Translations under genes and position numbers: made by a program
In this document: positions 23,947 to 32,697 of the stretch, piece after piece
Numbering within the stretch: position 1 is the stretch's first letter
Layout of the letters: every line of letters begins with the position of its first letter
The notes under the pieces: model-generated
Seen by the model: the letters and a program-made list of their open reading frames with translations, nothing else
What the model was told of the DNA's origin: nothing
Database searches by the model: none
Assembly (NCBI GenBank): GCA_016928555.1
Contig: JAFGKM010000072.1
Location: 1 to 59,088, forward strand
Length of the DNA stretch: 59,088 nt
Source: Candidatus Omnitrophota bacterium
GTDB lineage: Bacteria > Ratteibacteria > UBA8468 > B48-G9 > JAFGKM01
Direction of reading: 5' to 3'

Positions 23947-24693
23947 CTACTTTTTAGAGGCGCTTTCAAAAAACTTCAGCAGTTCTATGGGCATGGGGAA
24001 AAGTATGGTTGAATTTTTCTCCGCCGCAATCTCGGAAGCCGTCTGCAGGAATCTCAGTTGAATGGCAATCGGTTCGGTGGCAAGCACCTTTGCCGCTTCC
24101 ATCAGTTTTTCAGATGCCTGGTATTCGCCTTCGGCGTTGATTACCCGCGCCCGCCTGTCTCTTTCAACCTCCGCCTGCCTCGCCATGGAACGCTTCATTG
24201 TCTCGGGAAGTTCCACTTCCTTGATTTCCACAAGACTGATTTTTATGCCCCAGGGGTCGGTCTGTTCATCTATTATCTGTTGAAGTTTCTGGTTTACGGT
24301 GTCTCTCTCAGAAAGTATCTGGTCAAGCTCAAACTGCCCTGCAATTCCCCTTAACGTAGTCTGCGCAAGCTGCATAGTCGCCAGCTGGTAGTTCTCAACC
24401 GCAACGATGGCTTTTGAAGGATCCATAACCCTGAACCACACAACAGCGTTTATCTTGGCAGGTACGTTATCGCGCGTCATTACTTCCTGCGGAGTAACAT
24501 CAAAAGTAACCGTTCTCAAACTTATCTTGGCCATCCTTTCAACCATGGGTATGATGAAAAAAAGCCCCGGGCCCCTTGCGCCCACCAGGCGTCCAAGCCT
24601 GAATATGACTCCCCGTTCATATTCGTTGACTATCTTTACGGCATTTGTAATCAATATAAAAGCAACAATCCCGACTATCAGAAGTCCGCTCAT
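23947..24693 (-). CDS. Slipin/stomatin-like SPFH membrane protein
   Basis: A 248-residue protein. The ATG at 24693 is chosen because AAAGGAGGG lies upstream; the frame continues to 24831 but that part is repeat DNA. One N-terminal membrane helix (~3-20) is followed by an SPFH/Band 7 domain (GVIFRLGRLVGARGPGLFFIIPMVERM to about residue 190) and a helical tail. Slipins scaffold membrane microdomains and usually work with a partner NfeD protease, which is not present here. The gene probably has its own promoter at 24881-24909, with repeat R5 in the leader. Confidence 0.9.
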   Translation of the reverse strand: MSGLLIVGIVAFILITNAVKIVNEYERGVIFRLGRLVGARGPGLFFIIPMVERMAKISLRTVTFDVTPQEVMTRDNVPAKINAVVWFRVMDPSKAIVAVENYQLATMQLAQTTLRGIAGQFELDQILSERDTVNQKLQQIIDEQTDPWGIKISLVEIKEVELPETMKRSMARQAEVERDRRARVINAEGEYQASEKLMEAAKVLATEPIAIQLRFLQTASEIAAEKNSTILFPMPIELLKFFESASKK

Positions 24694-24708
24694 GATTCCC
24701 TCCTTTAA

Positions 24709-24852
24709 AAGCGTGAGATGACAGTTCCTGTCATTCCTGCACGTTTTTGGCAGGAATCTATTGCCTTTCTTCTTTTCTGGATCCCTGCTAAGTTTATCCC
24801 TGTACGTGTTAGACAGGGACAGGGATGACATAAGACGTCACATCTCACGCTT
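24709..24852. repeat. 144-bp element R5 with 12-bp inverted ends (MITE-like)
   Basis: AAGCGTGAGATG (24709-24720) is exactly complementary to CATCTCACGCTT (24841-24852). Inside are further inverted segments: TGTCATTCCTG (24729-24739) against CAGGGATGACA (24820-24830), and GGCAGGAATC. The nested palindromes and terminal inverted repeats resemble a small non-autonomous mobile element. Related sequence recurs at 58935-59001. Confidence 0.65.
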
Positions 24853-24880
24853 CACGTTTTTTTTGCGTTTTCCCTCTTAA

Positions 24881-24909
24881 AACTTAACATATTGCGGCAA
24901 CCATGTCAA
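24881..24909 (-). promoter_or_regulatory. Possible promoter of the stomatin-like gene
   Basis: On the minus strand TTGACA (24909-24904), a 17-base spacer and TAAGTT (24886-24881). The -35 is perfect; the -10 matches only three of six bases. A message from here would carry the R5 element in its 5' leader. Confidence 0.4.
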
Positions 24910-24969
24910 TCATTCAAAGAGTATTGGAAATCTTCAATTAAGATGCAGGATTGCCACCATTGCGAATCA

Positions 24970-25010
24970 CCGGGCGGTTTCTGAAGCGGGCGTTTGCTTG
25001 AGGCGCGGGC
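24970..25010. repeat. Repeat R6, copy 1
   Basis: A 41-base unit that matches 50117-50157 at 37 of 41 positions (CCGGG-GGTTTCTGAAGCGGGCGT-TG-TTGAGG-GCGGGC). Both copies lie just beyond the stop codon of a minus-strand dehydrogenase gene. Confidence 0.8.
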
Positions 25011-25042
25011 ACTGTTCCTGTATGGATGAAATCAATCCGGTA

Positions 25043-26428
25043 TCAGTCTTTTTTTGCCGAGAGATACTTCATGATGCTCTTGGCCGCCGTCCTTCCCATG
25101 CCCATGGCGCTTATGACCGTCGCGGCTCCGGTGGCGATATCCCCTCCGGCAAAAATTCCGGGGATATTGGTTTCGCAGGTCTCATCGTTGACTATAATAT
25201 TGCCTTTTCTCCCCGTTGCAAGCTTTTTATAGGTTAACGGTATGAGGGGACTCGGATTCTGCCCTATTGCGACGATAACCGAATCTACGGGAAGAACTTC
25301 TTCGGTGCCTTCAACCGGAACAGGCCTGCATCGGCCGCTCTCATCGGGCTCTCCGAGTTTGTTGTGTATAACCTTTATTCCCTTTACATACCCGTTCTCA
25401 TCGCCGATTACCTCAAGGGGCTGTACGAGAAACACGAATTTTATCCCTTCCTCAACGGCATGCTCAAACTCTTCCTTCCTCGCAGGCATCTCTTTTCCGG
25501 TTCTCCTGTAAAGCACCGTGACTTCCTTCGCTCCCAGCCTCAATGCTGAACGCGCCGAATCCATGGCGACATTCCCGCCGCCTATGACGGCAACCTTTTC
25601 ACCCGTCGTCACCGGCGTGTCGTATTCCGGAAAAAGATACCCCTTCATGAGGTTGACTCTTGTCAGAAATTCGTTCGCAGAATATACGCGCAGAAGATTT
25701 TCCCCCGGCACTCCCATGAATGAGGGCAGTCCTGCGCCCGAGCCTATAAACACGGCTTTGTATCCCATTTCAAAAACGTCGTCTATGGTAACGGTCCTGC
25801 CGACAATGACGTCCGTTTTTATTTCCGCCCCGAGCTTCTCAAGAAGTTCTATCTCGCCGTTCACTGTTTTCTTGGGAAGGCGAAATTCGGGTATGCCGTA
25901 TATTAACACGCCTCCGGGCGCATGAAGCGCTTCAAAAACCGTAACTTTTACCCCGCACTTCGCAAGCTCGGCAGCGCAGGTAAGCCCCGCGGGGCCGGAA
26001 CCGACTACCGCAACTTTCTGCCCGGCCGCAGCGCCGGCCGACGCCACTGGACAAGACATGCTTTTTCCGCCTCTGTCCGCAACAAACCTTTCAAGCTTGC
26101 CTATCGCAACAGGCGCTCCCTTTTTTCCGAGAACGCATAATATCTCGCACTGCGTCTCCTGGGGACAGACTCTTCCGCATACCGCGGGAAGAAGGTTTGT
26201 TTTGTAAATAACGTCAAGCGCCTCTTCAAACTTTTTCTCTTTTATTTTTTTTATAAACCCCGGTATGTCAATCTCAACAGGGCATCCTTTCACGCAGGGC
26301 GGTTTTTTGCATTGAAGGCATCTCCCGGCCTCGGCTACGGCCTGTTTTTCCGTATATCCGTGCGCAACCTCGTTGAAATTTTTTATTCTCTCTTCCGCCG
26401 GCTGTTTGCTGTCTTTAACCCTGTCCAT
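25043..26428 (-). CDS. GltD/NfnB-type NAD(P)H-dependent flavin oxidoreductase (glutamate synthase small-subunit family)
   Basis: A 461-residue protein. The N-terminal ferredoxin-like domain has two cysteine clusters, CLQCKKPPCVKGCP and CGRVCPQETQCEILC, for [4Fe-4S] centres. The FAD site is GSGPAGLTCAAELAKCG (~163-179) and the NADPH site GGGNVAMDSARSALRLGA (~300-317). This matches single-gene GltA/GltD proteins that make glutamate or feed electrons (NfnB, SudA). A glutamate synthase large subunit is not in the window, so the electron acceptor is uncertain. AAAGGAA precedes the ATG; an R2 hairpin lies 22 bases upstream. Confidence 0.88.
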   Translation of the reverse strand: MDRVKDSKQPAEERIKNFNEVAHGYTEKQAVAEAGRCLQCKKPPCVKGCPVEIDIPGFIKKIKEKKFEEALDVIYKTNLLPAVCGRVCPQETQCEILCVLGKKGAPVAIGKLERFVADRGGKSMSCPVASAGAAAGQKVAVVGSGPAGLTCAAELAKCGVKVTVFEALHAPGGVLIYGIPEFRLPKKTVNGEIELLEKLGAEIKTDVIVGRTVTIDDVFEMGYKAVFIGSGAGLPSFMGVPGENLLRVYSANEFLTRVNLMKGYLFPEYDTPVTTGEKVAVIGGGNVAMDSARSALRLGAKEVTVLYRRTGKEMPARKEEFEHAVEEGIKFVFLVQPLEVIGDENGYVKGIKVIHNKLGEPDESGRCRPVPVEGTEEVLPVDSVIVAIGQNPSPLIPLTYKKLATGRKGNIIVNDETCETNIPGIFAGGDIATGAATVISAMGMGRTAAKSIMKYLSAKKD

Positions 26429-26450
26429 TTATTCCTTTTGTTAAGAAACC

Positions 26451-26473
26451 GTGCGATTAATTGCACCGCTGCA
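26451..26473. repeat. Dispersed hairpin repeat R2, copy 2
   Basis: GTGCGAT TA ATTGCAC then CGCTGCA. The second arm is changed to ATTGCAC, which keeps pairing through a G-T wobble. It lies in the 54-base gap between nadB and gltD, 22 bases upstream of the gltD ATG. Confidence 0.85.
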
Positions 26474-26482
26474 GGCAGGCCT

Positions 26483-28081
26483 TTATGCCGTGAAAATTTT
26501 CTTCCGGGCGACGATAATGTGTTTCTTCCAGTTCCTGTCATCCTGTTCCGGATAATCTTTCCTGAAATGCGTTCCCCTGCTTTCCTTCCTCATATAAGCC
26601 GCTTTGACAATCAGCGTAGATACGATAAGCATGTTAAGCGTTTCAAAACCCGTCCTGTCAGAAAATTCTTTAAGGAATGCGTATTTCGTCCAGTCAAGAA
26701 GCTTGTCCGTCGTATTCTGCAGAACGGCCCCTTCCCTCTCAATACCCGCATTTCTCCACATCAGGCTTCTTACGGACCGTTTAAGATCCTCCCTGTCAAT
26801 GAGTATTTCGGTTTTCTGGGGAAAGACGTACTTCTTTTTGATTGCCGTCAGCCTGCATCCGCTCATTTCAAGCGCCTTTCTGCCCGTTCTCTCCCCGAAA
26901 ACGAGGCCTTCAAGCAGGGAATTGCTCGCCAAACGGTTCGCTCCGTGAACGCCGGTACAGGCGGCTTCTCCGCAGGCATAGAGGTTTTCCAAGCGGGTTT
27001 TCCCCCATAAATCCGTTTTGATTCCGCCCATGAAATAATGCGCCGCAGGCCTGACTGGAACAAGGTCCTTCTTGAGATTGATGCCGTAATCCCTGCAGAA
27101 GTTATATATGGTAGGAAAACGTTTCTTCAGGTCGAATTTCATGCCTTTCATGTCAAGGTAGACGCAGTTTGAACCCGTCTGTTTCATCTGGTCTATAATC
27201 GCCCGCGTTACAATATCCCTCGGGGCAAGCTCCCCTGAAGGGTGGTATCCGGACATGAACCTTTCTCCCCTTGAGTTTCTCAAAATGCCTCCCTCGCCCC
27301 TTACGCTTTCGGAAATAAGGAACCGCGGGGCTCCCGCCTGATAGAAAGTAGTGGGGTGAAACTGGAAGAATTCAAGGTCGGCAAGCTCCGCCCCGCAGCG
27401 GTAGGCGGCGGCTATGCCGTCGCCAGTTATTGCGGCGGGGTTGGTGGTTTCCTGAAAAATATTTCCCGCTCCTCCCGTTGCAATGATAAAAGCTTTTGCC
27501 CTTATGACCAAAAACTTTTTTTTGTTTTCGTCATAAACAAGCGCTCCGGCTATTTTGTTCCCGCGGGAGATAAGGTCAATGAGAAAATAAGAATGAACAA
27601 TCTTAATGTTTTTTTGGGATGACGCTTTCTTATATAAAAATTTAGCTATTCCCATGCCGGTTGAATCCCCTTCTATATGGAGAATTCTTCTGCATGCATG
27701 CCCGCCTTCCCTCGTAAAATGGTATCCGGCTTTGTTCCTGTCAAAAACAAGGCCGGAGGAAATAAGCTCCCTGATTCTGTCAACGCCTTCCCTGACAAGG
27801 ACGTCTACGGATTCCGGGTCGGCAATGCCGCAGCCGGTCTTCAGGGTATCTTCCCTGTGCTTCTCAACAGAATCTTTACCGGAGATTGCGGAAGCAATCC
27901 CGCCCTGCGCATTGAAGGTGCATGTTTCGGAAAGTCCGTTTTTATAAAGAACTGCGGTTCTGAATTTTTTTAATTTCATGGCCGCCGTCAATCCGGCAAT
28001 TCCGCCCCCCACGACAAGGAAATCAATATCTTCCGAGGTCAGTTTTTCCGTATCAAAAGAAATAAGAAATTCCGGTATCAT
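26483..28081 (-). CDS. nadB: L-aspartate oxidase
   Basis: A 532-residue flavoprotein, normal length. FAD motif VVGGGIAGLTAAMKL (~22-36), the active-site region around FHPTTFYQAGAPRFLISESVRGEGGILRN, and a C-terminal helical domain ending in TRGTHFRKDYPEQDD are family hallmarks (compare fumarate reductase flavoproteins). It oxidises aspartate to iminoaspartate, the first step of de novo NAD synthesis. It runs without oxygen by using fumarate. It follows def by 24 bases. NadA must be encoded elsewhere. Confidence 0.95.
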   Translation of the reverse strand: MIPEFLISFDTEKLTSEDIDFLVVGGGIAGLTAAMKLKKFRTAVLYKNGLSETCTFNAQGGIASAISGKDSVEKHREDTLKTGCGIADPESVDVLVREGVDRIRELISSGLVFDRNKAGYHFTREGGHACRRILHIEGDSTGMGIAKFLYKKASSQKNIKIVHSYFLIDLISRGNKIAGALVYDENKKKFLVIRAKAFIIATGGAGNIFQETTNPAAITGDGIAAAYRCGAELADLEFFQFHPTTFYQAGAPRFLISESVRGEGGILRNSRGERFMSGYHPSGELAPRDIVTRAIIDQMKQTGSNCVYLDMKGMKFDLKKRFPTIYNFCRDYGINLKKDLVPVRPAAHYFMGGIKTDLWGKTRLENLYACGEAACTGVHGANRLASNSLLEGLVFGERTGRKALEMSGCRLTAIKKKYVFPQKTEILIDREDLKRSVRSLMWRNAGIEREGAVLQNTTDKLLDWTKYAFLKEFSDRTGFETLNMLIVSTLIVKAAYMRKESRGTHFRKDYPEQDDRNWKKHIIVARKKIFTA

Positions 28082-28105
28082 TTTTTCCTTTTTTAGAACT
28101 GTTTT

Positions 28106-28597
28106 TCAGGAGGATTTGCGGGAATTTTTTATCTTTTCACGCCATACCTTCTTTTCTTCGTCGGTAGCATAATCTATTATAAGCTTCCCGTTAAGATGGT
28201 CCATCTCATGCTGAAAACATCTCGCGAGCAGGCCTTCCGCCTCAATTATAAACTCCTTGCCCTTTTCGTCATATGCCTTCAGTACTGCCTTCCTCGCCCT
28301 CTGTATTGAAAAATACGCCTCGGGAAAGCTCAAACAGCCTTCAAGGTCAATCTCCTCGCCTTCCGCATCCGCAAGGACGGGATTTATTGCAGTAATAATG
28401 CCGCTCCTTTCTTCATTCAGCGCCAGGAATATCCTTTTGGGTGCGCCTATCTGCGGCGCGGCAAGACCCAAGCCGTTTTTCCGCGTCATGGTGGAAAGCA
28501 TGTTTTTAATGAGCTTTCTCACTTCGGCATCCATATTCCTGATTTCTTCCGCCTTCTTCCTCAGCACGTCTTCCCCGTATACCCTTATTCTGCCCAT
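28106..28597 (-). CDS. def: Peptide deformylase
   Basis: A 163-residue metalloenzyme that removes the formyl group from new proteins. Motif 1 GLGLAAPQIG, motif 2 EGCLSFP (metal-binding Cys) and motif 3 QHEMDHLNG (two metal-binding His and the catalytic Glu) are all intact. The ATG at 28597, four bases after thiC, is chosen; a longer frame to 28720 would overlap thiC. The C-terminal tail is short and charged. Confidence 0.96.
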   Translation of the reverse strand: MGRIRVYGEDVLRKKAEEIRNMDAEVRKLIKNMLSTMTRKNGLGLAAPQIGAPKRIFLALNEERSGIITAINPVLADAEGEEIDLEGCLSFPEAYFSIQRARKAVLKAYDEKGKEFIIEAEGLLARCFQHEMDHLNGKLIIDYATDEEKKVWREKIKNSRKSS

Positions 28598-28601
28598 TTT
28601 T

Positions 28602-29897
28602 TCAGGTTGTCTGGATTTTTGTTCCCAGATACTTCTCAACGGTCTTGATTGCACAGTATTTTCCGCACATGGTGCATACGTCTTTTTCCGCAGATTTATG
28701 TTTCTTATACAGGCTGTCAAACCTTGCGGGATTTATGGACAGCTTCCTCTCCTCCTGCCAGTCCCTCTTAGTGCGCGCAATATCCATCTTGTAATCCCAG
28801 TCAGCGGCCCCTTTCAAACCCTTGCCTATATCGGCGGCGTGCGCCGCTATCTTTGCCGCAATCACGCCTTCAATGACATCTTCAACGCCCGGGAGGGAAA
28901 GATGCTCGCTGGGCGTAACGTAACAGATATAATCCGCACCGTGCCATCCTGCAACCGCCGCCCCGATTGCGGACGTTATGTGGTCGTATCCGGGTGCTAC
29001 GTCCGTCACCAGGGGGCCGAGCACGTAAAACGGGGCGCCCATGCATATCCTTTTCTGGAGCAGGACGTTTGCGGGAATCTGGTTGATGGGTATGTGTCCG
29101 GGGCCCTCTATGATAACCTGTACGCCGCTCTCCCAAGCCGTGCGAGTCAGTTCCCCGAGAGTCAGAAGCTCGTCAATCTGCGAACTGTCGGTGGAATCAG
29201 TAAGCCCTCCGGGCCTCATGCCGTCTCCGAGGCTCAATATAAGGTCGTGTTTTTTAGCTATTTCCAGCACCCTGTCAAAGTTTTCATAAAGAGGGTTTTC
29301 TTTTCCCCTTGCAATCATCCAGCTAATCAGAAAAGCTCCTCCCCTGCTTACAACCATCGTTTTCCGCGGATTTTTCTTCAGCCTCTCAAGTGTGCCGAGC
29401 GTAATGCCGCAGTGAAGAGTGGCGAATGAAACCCCGTCTTCCGCATGCCTCTCAATAACTTCAAAAAGCTTGTCCGGCTCCATCTTTGTCAGCGCGCCTT
29501 TTTCCTCTATGGACTCAATCGCCGCCTGGTATATGGGAACGGTCCCGACGGGAACGGGGCTTCTATGAACGATTGCCTTTCTTATCTTGTCAATGTCTCC
29601 GCCGGTACTCAAGTCCATAATCGTATCGGCGCCGAACCTGCAGGCCGCTTTCATTTTCTCAATCTCCGACCCCGTATCCGCGATATCCGGAGAAGTCCCT
29701 ATGTTGGCGTTGATTTTCGTCCTCAGCCCCTCGCCTATGCCGAGATACGCATTTTTGTGCTTTAAAATCACGTCCCGGCCTTCGGCAACCCTTTCCGCAA
29801 GCTGTGCCGGGTCAACCTTCTCCCTTCCCGCCACATATTTTACGCCCCTGCTGACAATTCCTTTTACGGCCGATTGTTTTTCCAGCATATGATTCAC
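28602..29897 (-). CDS. thiC: Phosphomethylpyrimidine synthase
   Basis: A 431-residue radical-SAM enzyme (short bacterial type without the extra N-terminal domain) that converts AIR to HMP-phosphate for thiamine. The FGADTIMDLSTGGDI segment, CGITLGTLERL, EGPGHIPINQIPANV and the C-terminal cluster motif CTMCGKYC are present. Its 21-base gap to ilvD leaves no room for a TPP riboswitch, so it is not controlled in that way here. No other thi genes are near. Confidence 0.96.
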   Translation of the reverse strand: MNHMLEKQSAVKGIVSRGVKYVAGREKVDPAQLAERVAEGRDVILKHKNAYLGIGEGLRTKINANIGTSPDIADTGSEIEKMKAACRFGADTIMDLSTGGDIDKIRKAIVHRSPVPVGTVPIYQAAIESIEEKGALTKMEPDKLFEVIERHAEDGVSFATLHCGITLGTLERLKKNPRKTMVVSRGGAFLISWMIARGKENPLYENFDRVLEIAKKHDLILSLGDGMRPGGLTDSTDSSQIDELLTLGELTRTAWESGVQVIIEGPGHIPINQIPANVLLQKRICMGAPFYVLGPLVTDVAPGYDHITSAIGAAVAGWHGADYICYVTPSEHLSLPGVEDVIEGVIAAKIAAHAADIGKGLKGAADWDYKMDIARTKRDWQEERKLSINPARFDSLYKKHKSAEKDVCTMCGKYCAIKTVEKYLGTKIQTT

Positions 29898-29918
29898 CCC
29901 GATACGTTTATTTTCTTA

Positions 29919-31574
29919 TTATTCAAGCACCGCTCCGGTATTCGCGGACTTTACCATCCTCGCATACCTTGAAAGAACGCCTTCAAGTTTCTTCTGCGGC
30001 ATCTTATACTCTTTTTCCCTTTTTTCAATCTCCGACTTATCAACCTTCAGGTCAAGTCTCCTGTTCTTTATGTCTATCTCTATGATGTCGCCGTCCTTAA
30101 CAAGCCCTATCGGCCCTCCGTCGGCCGCCTCCGGGCTTACATGCCCTATGCACGGGCCTCTTGTGCCTCCGGAGAACCTGCCGTCGGTCAGAAGGGCAAC
30201 CTTCTCCTCCAGTCTCTTCCCTGCAATAGCGGAAGTAATTGAAAGCCCTTCCCTCATGCCGGGACCGCCTTTCGGACCCTCGTACCTTATCACTATCACG
30301 CCTTTCTTTATTCTGTCGTTGATAACCGCTTCCATAGCCGGCTCTTCGGAATCAAAAACTATGGCTTCCCCCGAAAACTTCATCATGGAAGGCGAAACGG
30401 CAGACTGTTTCACAACCGCACCGTCGGGAGCCAGCGAACCGCGCAGAATTGCGATACCGCCCTCCTCGGAATAGGGAGATTCGGCGCTTTTTATTATATC
30501 ACTGTTCCAGATGCGCGCGCCGTCAATAATTTCTTTTACCTTCTTCCCGCTTACGGTAGCAAGGTCTGTTTTCAACAGCCCTTTGCCTGCCAGTTCTTTC
30601 ATCACGCCGGGAATTCCTCCTGCCGCATCAAGGTCCTGTATATGCTGATTTGACGCAGGAGATATCTTGCAGATATTCGGCGTAGAACGGCTGATAGAGT
30701 CAAACAGGTCAAGGTCAATTTTTATCCCCGCCTCGCGCGCTATCGCCGGCAGGTGCAATACGGTATTTGTCGACGCCCCTATCGCCATGTCAACGGTTAT
30801 GGCGTTTTTAAACGCATCTAAAGTTGCTATCCCTCTCGGTTTGATATCCTGCTTTACAAGCTCCATAACCCGCATCCCGGCCTTTTTTGCAAGCCTTATC
30901 CTCTTTGCCGTAACAGCCGGTATTGTGCCGTTCCCGGGCAGTGCGAGCCCGAGCGCTTCGCTGAGGCAGTTCATTGAGTTTGCGGTAAACATGCCGGAAC
31001 AACTGCCTGCCCCCGGACATCCTTCGTCTTCAAGAACTTTAAGCGCCTCTTTATCCATATCTCCCTTGCCCGCGCGCCCGACTCCTTCAAAAACGGATAT
31101 AAGGTCTATCGGCTCTCCGTTGGGGAGATGCCCGCACAGCATGGGCCCTCCGCTTATGATTAAACCGGGGATGTTGACGCGGAGAAGCGCCATCAGCATT
31201 CCGGGTATAATCTTATCGCAATTGGTAACCATCACGACTCCGTCAAACTGGTGCGCCTCCAGCATAATCTCCACGGAATCAGCGATAGTCTCCCTTGATA
31301 CAAGGCTGTAATTCATGCCCCTGTGGCCCATCGCTATTCCGTCGCAGACTCCTATCGTTCCGAACTCTATCGGAGTGCCGCCCGCCATCCTTATCCCTGC
31401 TTTCACGGCTGAACTTATATTATTGAGATGTATGTGGCCGGGGACTATCTCATTGGCCGAATTTGCCACGGCAATAAGCGGCCGCGCAATCTCTTCGTCA
31501 GTCAATCCGAGAGCTTTCAAAAGAGACCTGTGCCCTGCTCTTTCAACGCCCTTCTTTATATTATCGCTTCTCAT
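29919..31574 (-). CDS. ilvD: Dihydroxy-acid dehydratase
   Basis: A 551-residue iron-sulfur dehydratase of branched-chain amino acid synthesis, normal length. Cluster-binding cysteines are in [14 protein letters not shown] and [19 protein letters not shown]; the C-terminal [24 protein letters not shown] block is the second signature. It is 12 bases from pfkA and 21 bases from thiC in one minus-strand run. No other ilv gene is in the window. Confidence 0.96.
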   Translation of the reverse strand: MRSDNIKKGVERAGHRSLLKALGLTDEEIARPLIAVANSANEIVPGHIHLNNISSAVKAGIRMAGGTPIEFGTIGVCDGIAMGHRGMNYSLVSRETIADSVEIMLEAHQFDGVVMVTNCDKIIPGMLMALLRVNIPGLIISGGPMLCGHLPNGEPIDLISVFEGVGRAGKGDMDKEALKVLEDEGCPGAGSCSGMFTANSMNCLSEALGLALPGNGTIPAVTAKRIRLAKKAGMRVMELVKQDIKPRGIATLDAFKNAITVDMAIGASTNTVLHLPAIAREAGIKIDLDLFDSISRSTPNICKISPASNQHIQDLDAAGGIPGVMKELAGKGLLKTDLATVSGKKVKEIIDGARIWNSDIIKSAESPYSEEGGIAILRGSLAPDGAVVKQSAVSPSMMKFSGEAIVFDSEEPAMEAVINDRIKKGVIVIRYEGPKGGPGMREGLSITSAIAGKRLEEKVALLTDGRFSGGTRGPCIGHVSPEAADGGPIGLVKDGDIIEIDIKNRRLDLKVDKSEIEKREKEYKMPQKKLEGVLSRYARMVKSANTGAVLE

Positions 31575-31586
31575 GTCTCCCCCCTC

Positions 31587-32552
31587 CTATATCGCCATCC
31601 TGTTTATTATGTCAAGATGCCCGTACGGCATTAATTTTGAACAGGAAACAACCCTTTTCAAAGGCACGCGTACAATCTCACTGCCCCTTATCCCCACCAT
31701 AAACGGGTATTTTCCTTCCATCAGTGTCTCAACGGCCGCTTTGCCGAACTGCGCGGCAAGCACCCTTGTCAGATATGTCGGGCTTCCTCCCCGCTGGATG
31801 TAGCCGAGGACAGAATAGCGTATCTGCTTTTCCGGAAATTCCTTCTGGAGAAAAGCGGTAAGCTCCTCCGCCTTTCCGGCGCCTTCCGCAAGGATGATGA
31901 TTGAACTCGCCTTGCCTTTCATTTCCTGCTCTTTGAGAAGGCGGACTACCTTTTCGCCTTCCATCTTTATCTCGGGGACAATCACTATCTCGGCTCCGCA
32001 GGCAACCGCAACCTCTATGGCAAGATTGCCCTTCTCCCTGCCCATCACCTCAACCACGAAGGTCCGCTCATGGCTGGTGGCTGTATCCCTTATGTTGTCT
32101 ACGGCGGAGACCGCGGTGTTGACCGCCGTATCAAACCCGACGGTAAAATCGGTCCCGTAAATATCGTTGTCTATGGAAGCGGGTATGAGCGCCGCGGGAA
32201 AATCAAAATCAGAGGAGAGCGCGTAGGCCCCCCTCGCCGACCCGTCGCCGCCTATGACGACGAGCCCCTCCACGCCTTCTTCAGCAAGGTTCCGGCGGCA
32301 CTTTTCCCTCACGTCTTTTTCCTTGAACTGCGGAAACCTTTTAGTTTTCAGAAACGTGCCGGACTTGTTTATAATGCCGCTTACGCTCCTTGAGTCAAGT
32401 TTCAGGAATGCCTTTTCATACAGCCCGCCGTAACCCCTTTCAATACCGGCCACCTCCAGTCCGTATGAAAGTGCCGTTCTCACAGCCGCCCTTATCGCGG
32501 CATTCATCCCCGGCGCATCTCCGCCCGCCGTAAGCACCCCTAATTTTTTCAT
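31587..32552 (-). CDS. pfkA: 6-phosphofructokinase
   Basis: A 321-residue glycolytic kinase. GGDAPGMNAAIRA (10-22) binds the nucleotide; GGDGS marks the ATP-dependent type rather than the GGDDS of PPi enzymes. The active-site loop reads PASIDNDIYGTD with Ala where E. coli PfkA has Gly124 and PPi enzymes have Lys. So ATP is the more likely donor, but this position is not decisive. Weak ribosome site. An R3 palindrome lies 59 bases upstream, between this gene and fba. Confidence 0.93.
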   Translation of the reverse strand: MKKLGVLTAGGDAPGMNAAIRAAVRTALSYGLEVAGIERGYGGLYEKAFLKLDSRSVSGIINKSGTFLKTKRFPQFKEKDVREKCRRNLAEEGVEGLVVIGGDGSARGAYALSSDFDFPAALIPASIDNDIYGTDFTVGFDTAVNTAVSAVDNIRDTATSHERTFVVEVMGREKGNLAIEVAVACGAEIVIVPEIKMEGEKVVRLLKEQEMKGKASSIIILAEGAGKAEELTAFLQKEFPEKQIRYSVLGYIQRGGSPTYLTRVLAAQFGKAAVETLMEGKYPFMVGIRGSEIVRVPLKRVVSCSKLMPYGHLDIINRMAI

Positions 32553-32610
32553 CTTCAGTTTTTCCCGTACACAGTACTAAACAGGGATTAGGATTCAGGG
32601 AAACACTTTA

Positions 32611-32660
32611 CAAATCCCCTCTTAATCCCCCCTTTGCAAAGGGGGGTATGGGGGGATTTC
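32611..32660. repeat. Dispersed palindromic repeat R3, copy 3
   Basis: CAAATCCCCTCTTAATCCCC with the complementary G-rich arm ending GGGGGGATTT. It is between fba and pfkA and almost identical to the copy at 5911. Confidence 0.85.
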
Positions 32661-32697
32661 CCCAAAGCTCCGGGCCAATAGTCACTGGAACCGGTAT

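Larger units (their letters stand above)
24694..25042. other. Gene-free spacer with repeats and a promoter
   Basis: No credible coding frame. From left to right: repeat R5 (24709-24852), a T/A-rich stretch, a possible promoter for the stomatin-like gene (24881-24909), about 60 bases without recognisable features, and repeat R6 (24970-25010), which ends 33 bases before the gltD stop codon. Confidence 0.6.

Noticed and set aside
24694-24831. N-terminal extension of the stomatin-like protein
   Set aside because: The extension is repeat R5 sequence, and a strong ribosome site precedes the internal ATG at 24693.
25043-26428. NfnAB-type bifurcating pair of the GltD-like protein with PyrK at 52.6 kb
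   Set aside because: PyrK is operonic with pyrD and 26 kb away on the other strand; no NfnA gene adjoins the GltD-like gene.
28257-29429. 390-residue plus-strand open frame
   Set aside because: It is antisense to def and thiC, whose proteins are clearly conserved; no ribosome site or family match.
30667-31311. 214-residue plus-strand frame
   Set aside because: Antisense to ilvD; no ribosome site.
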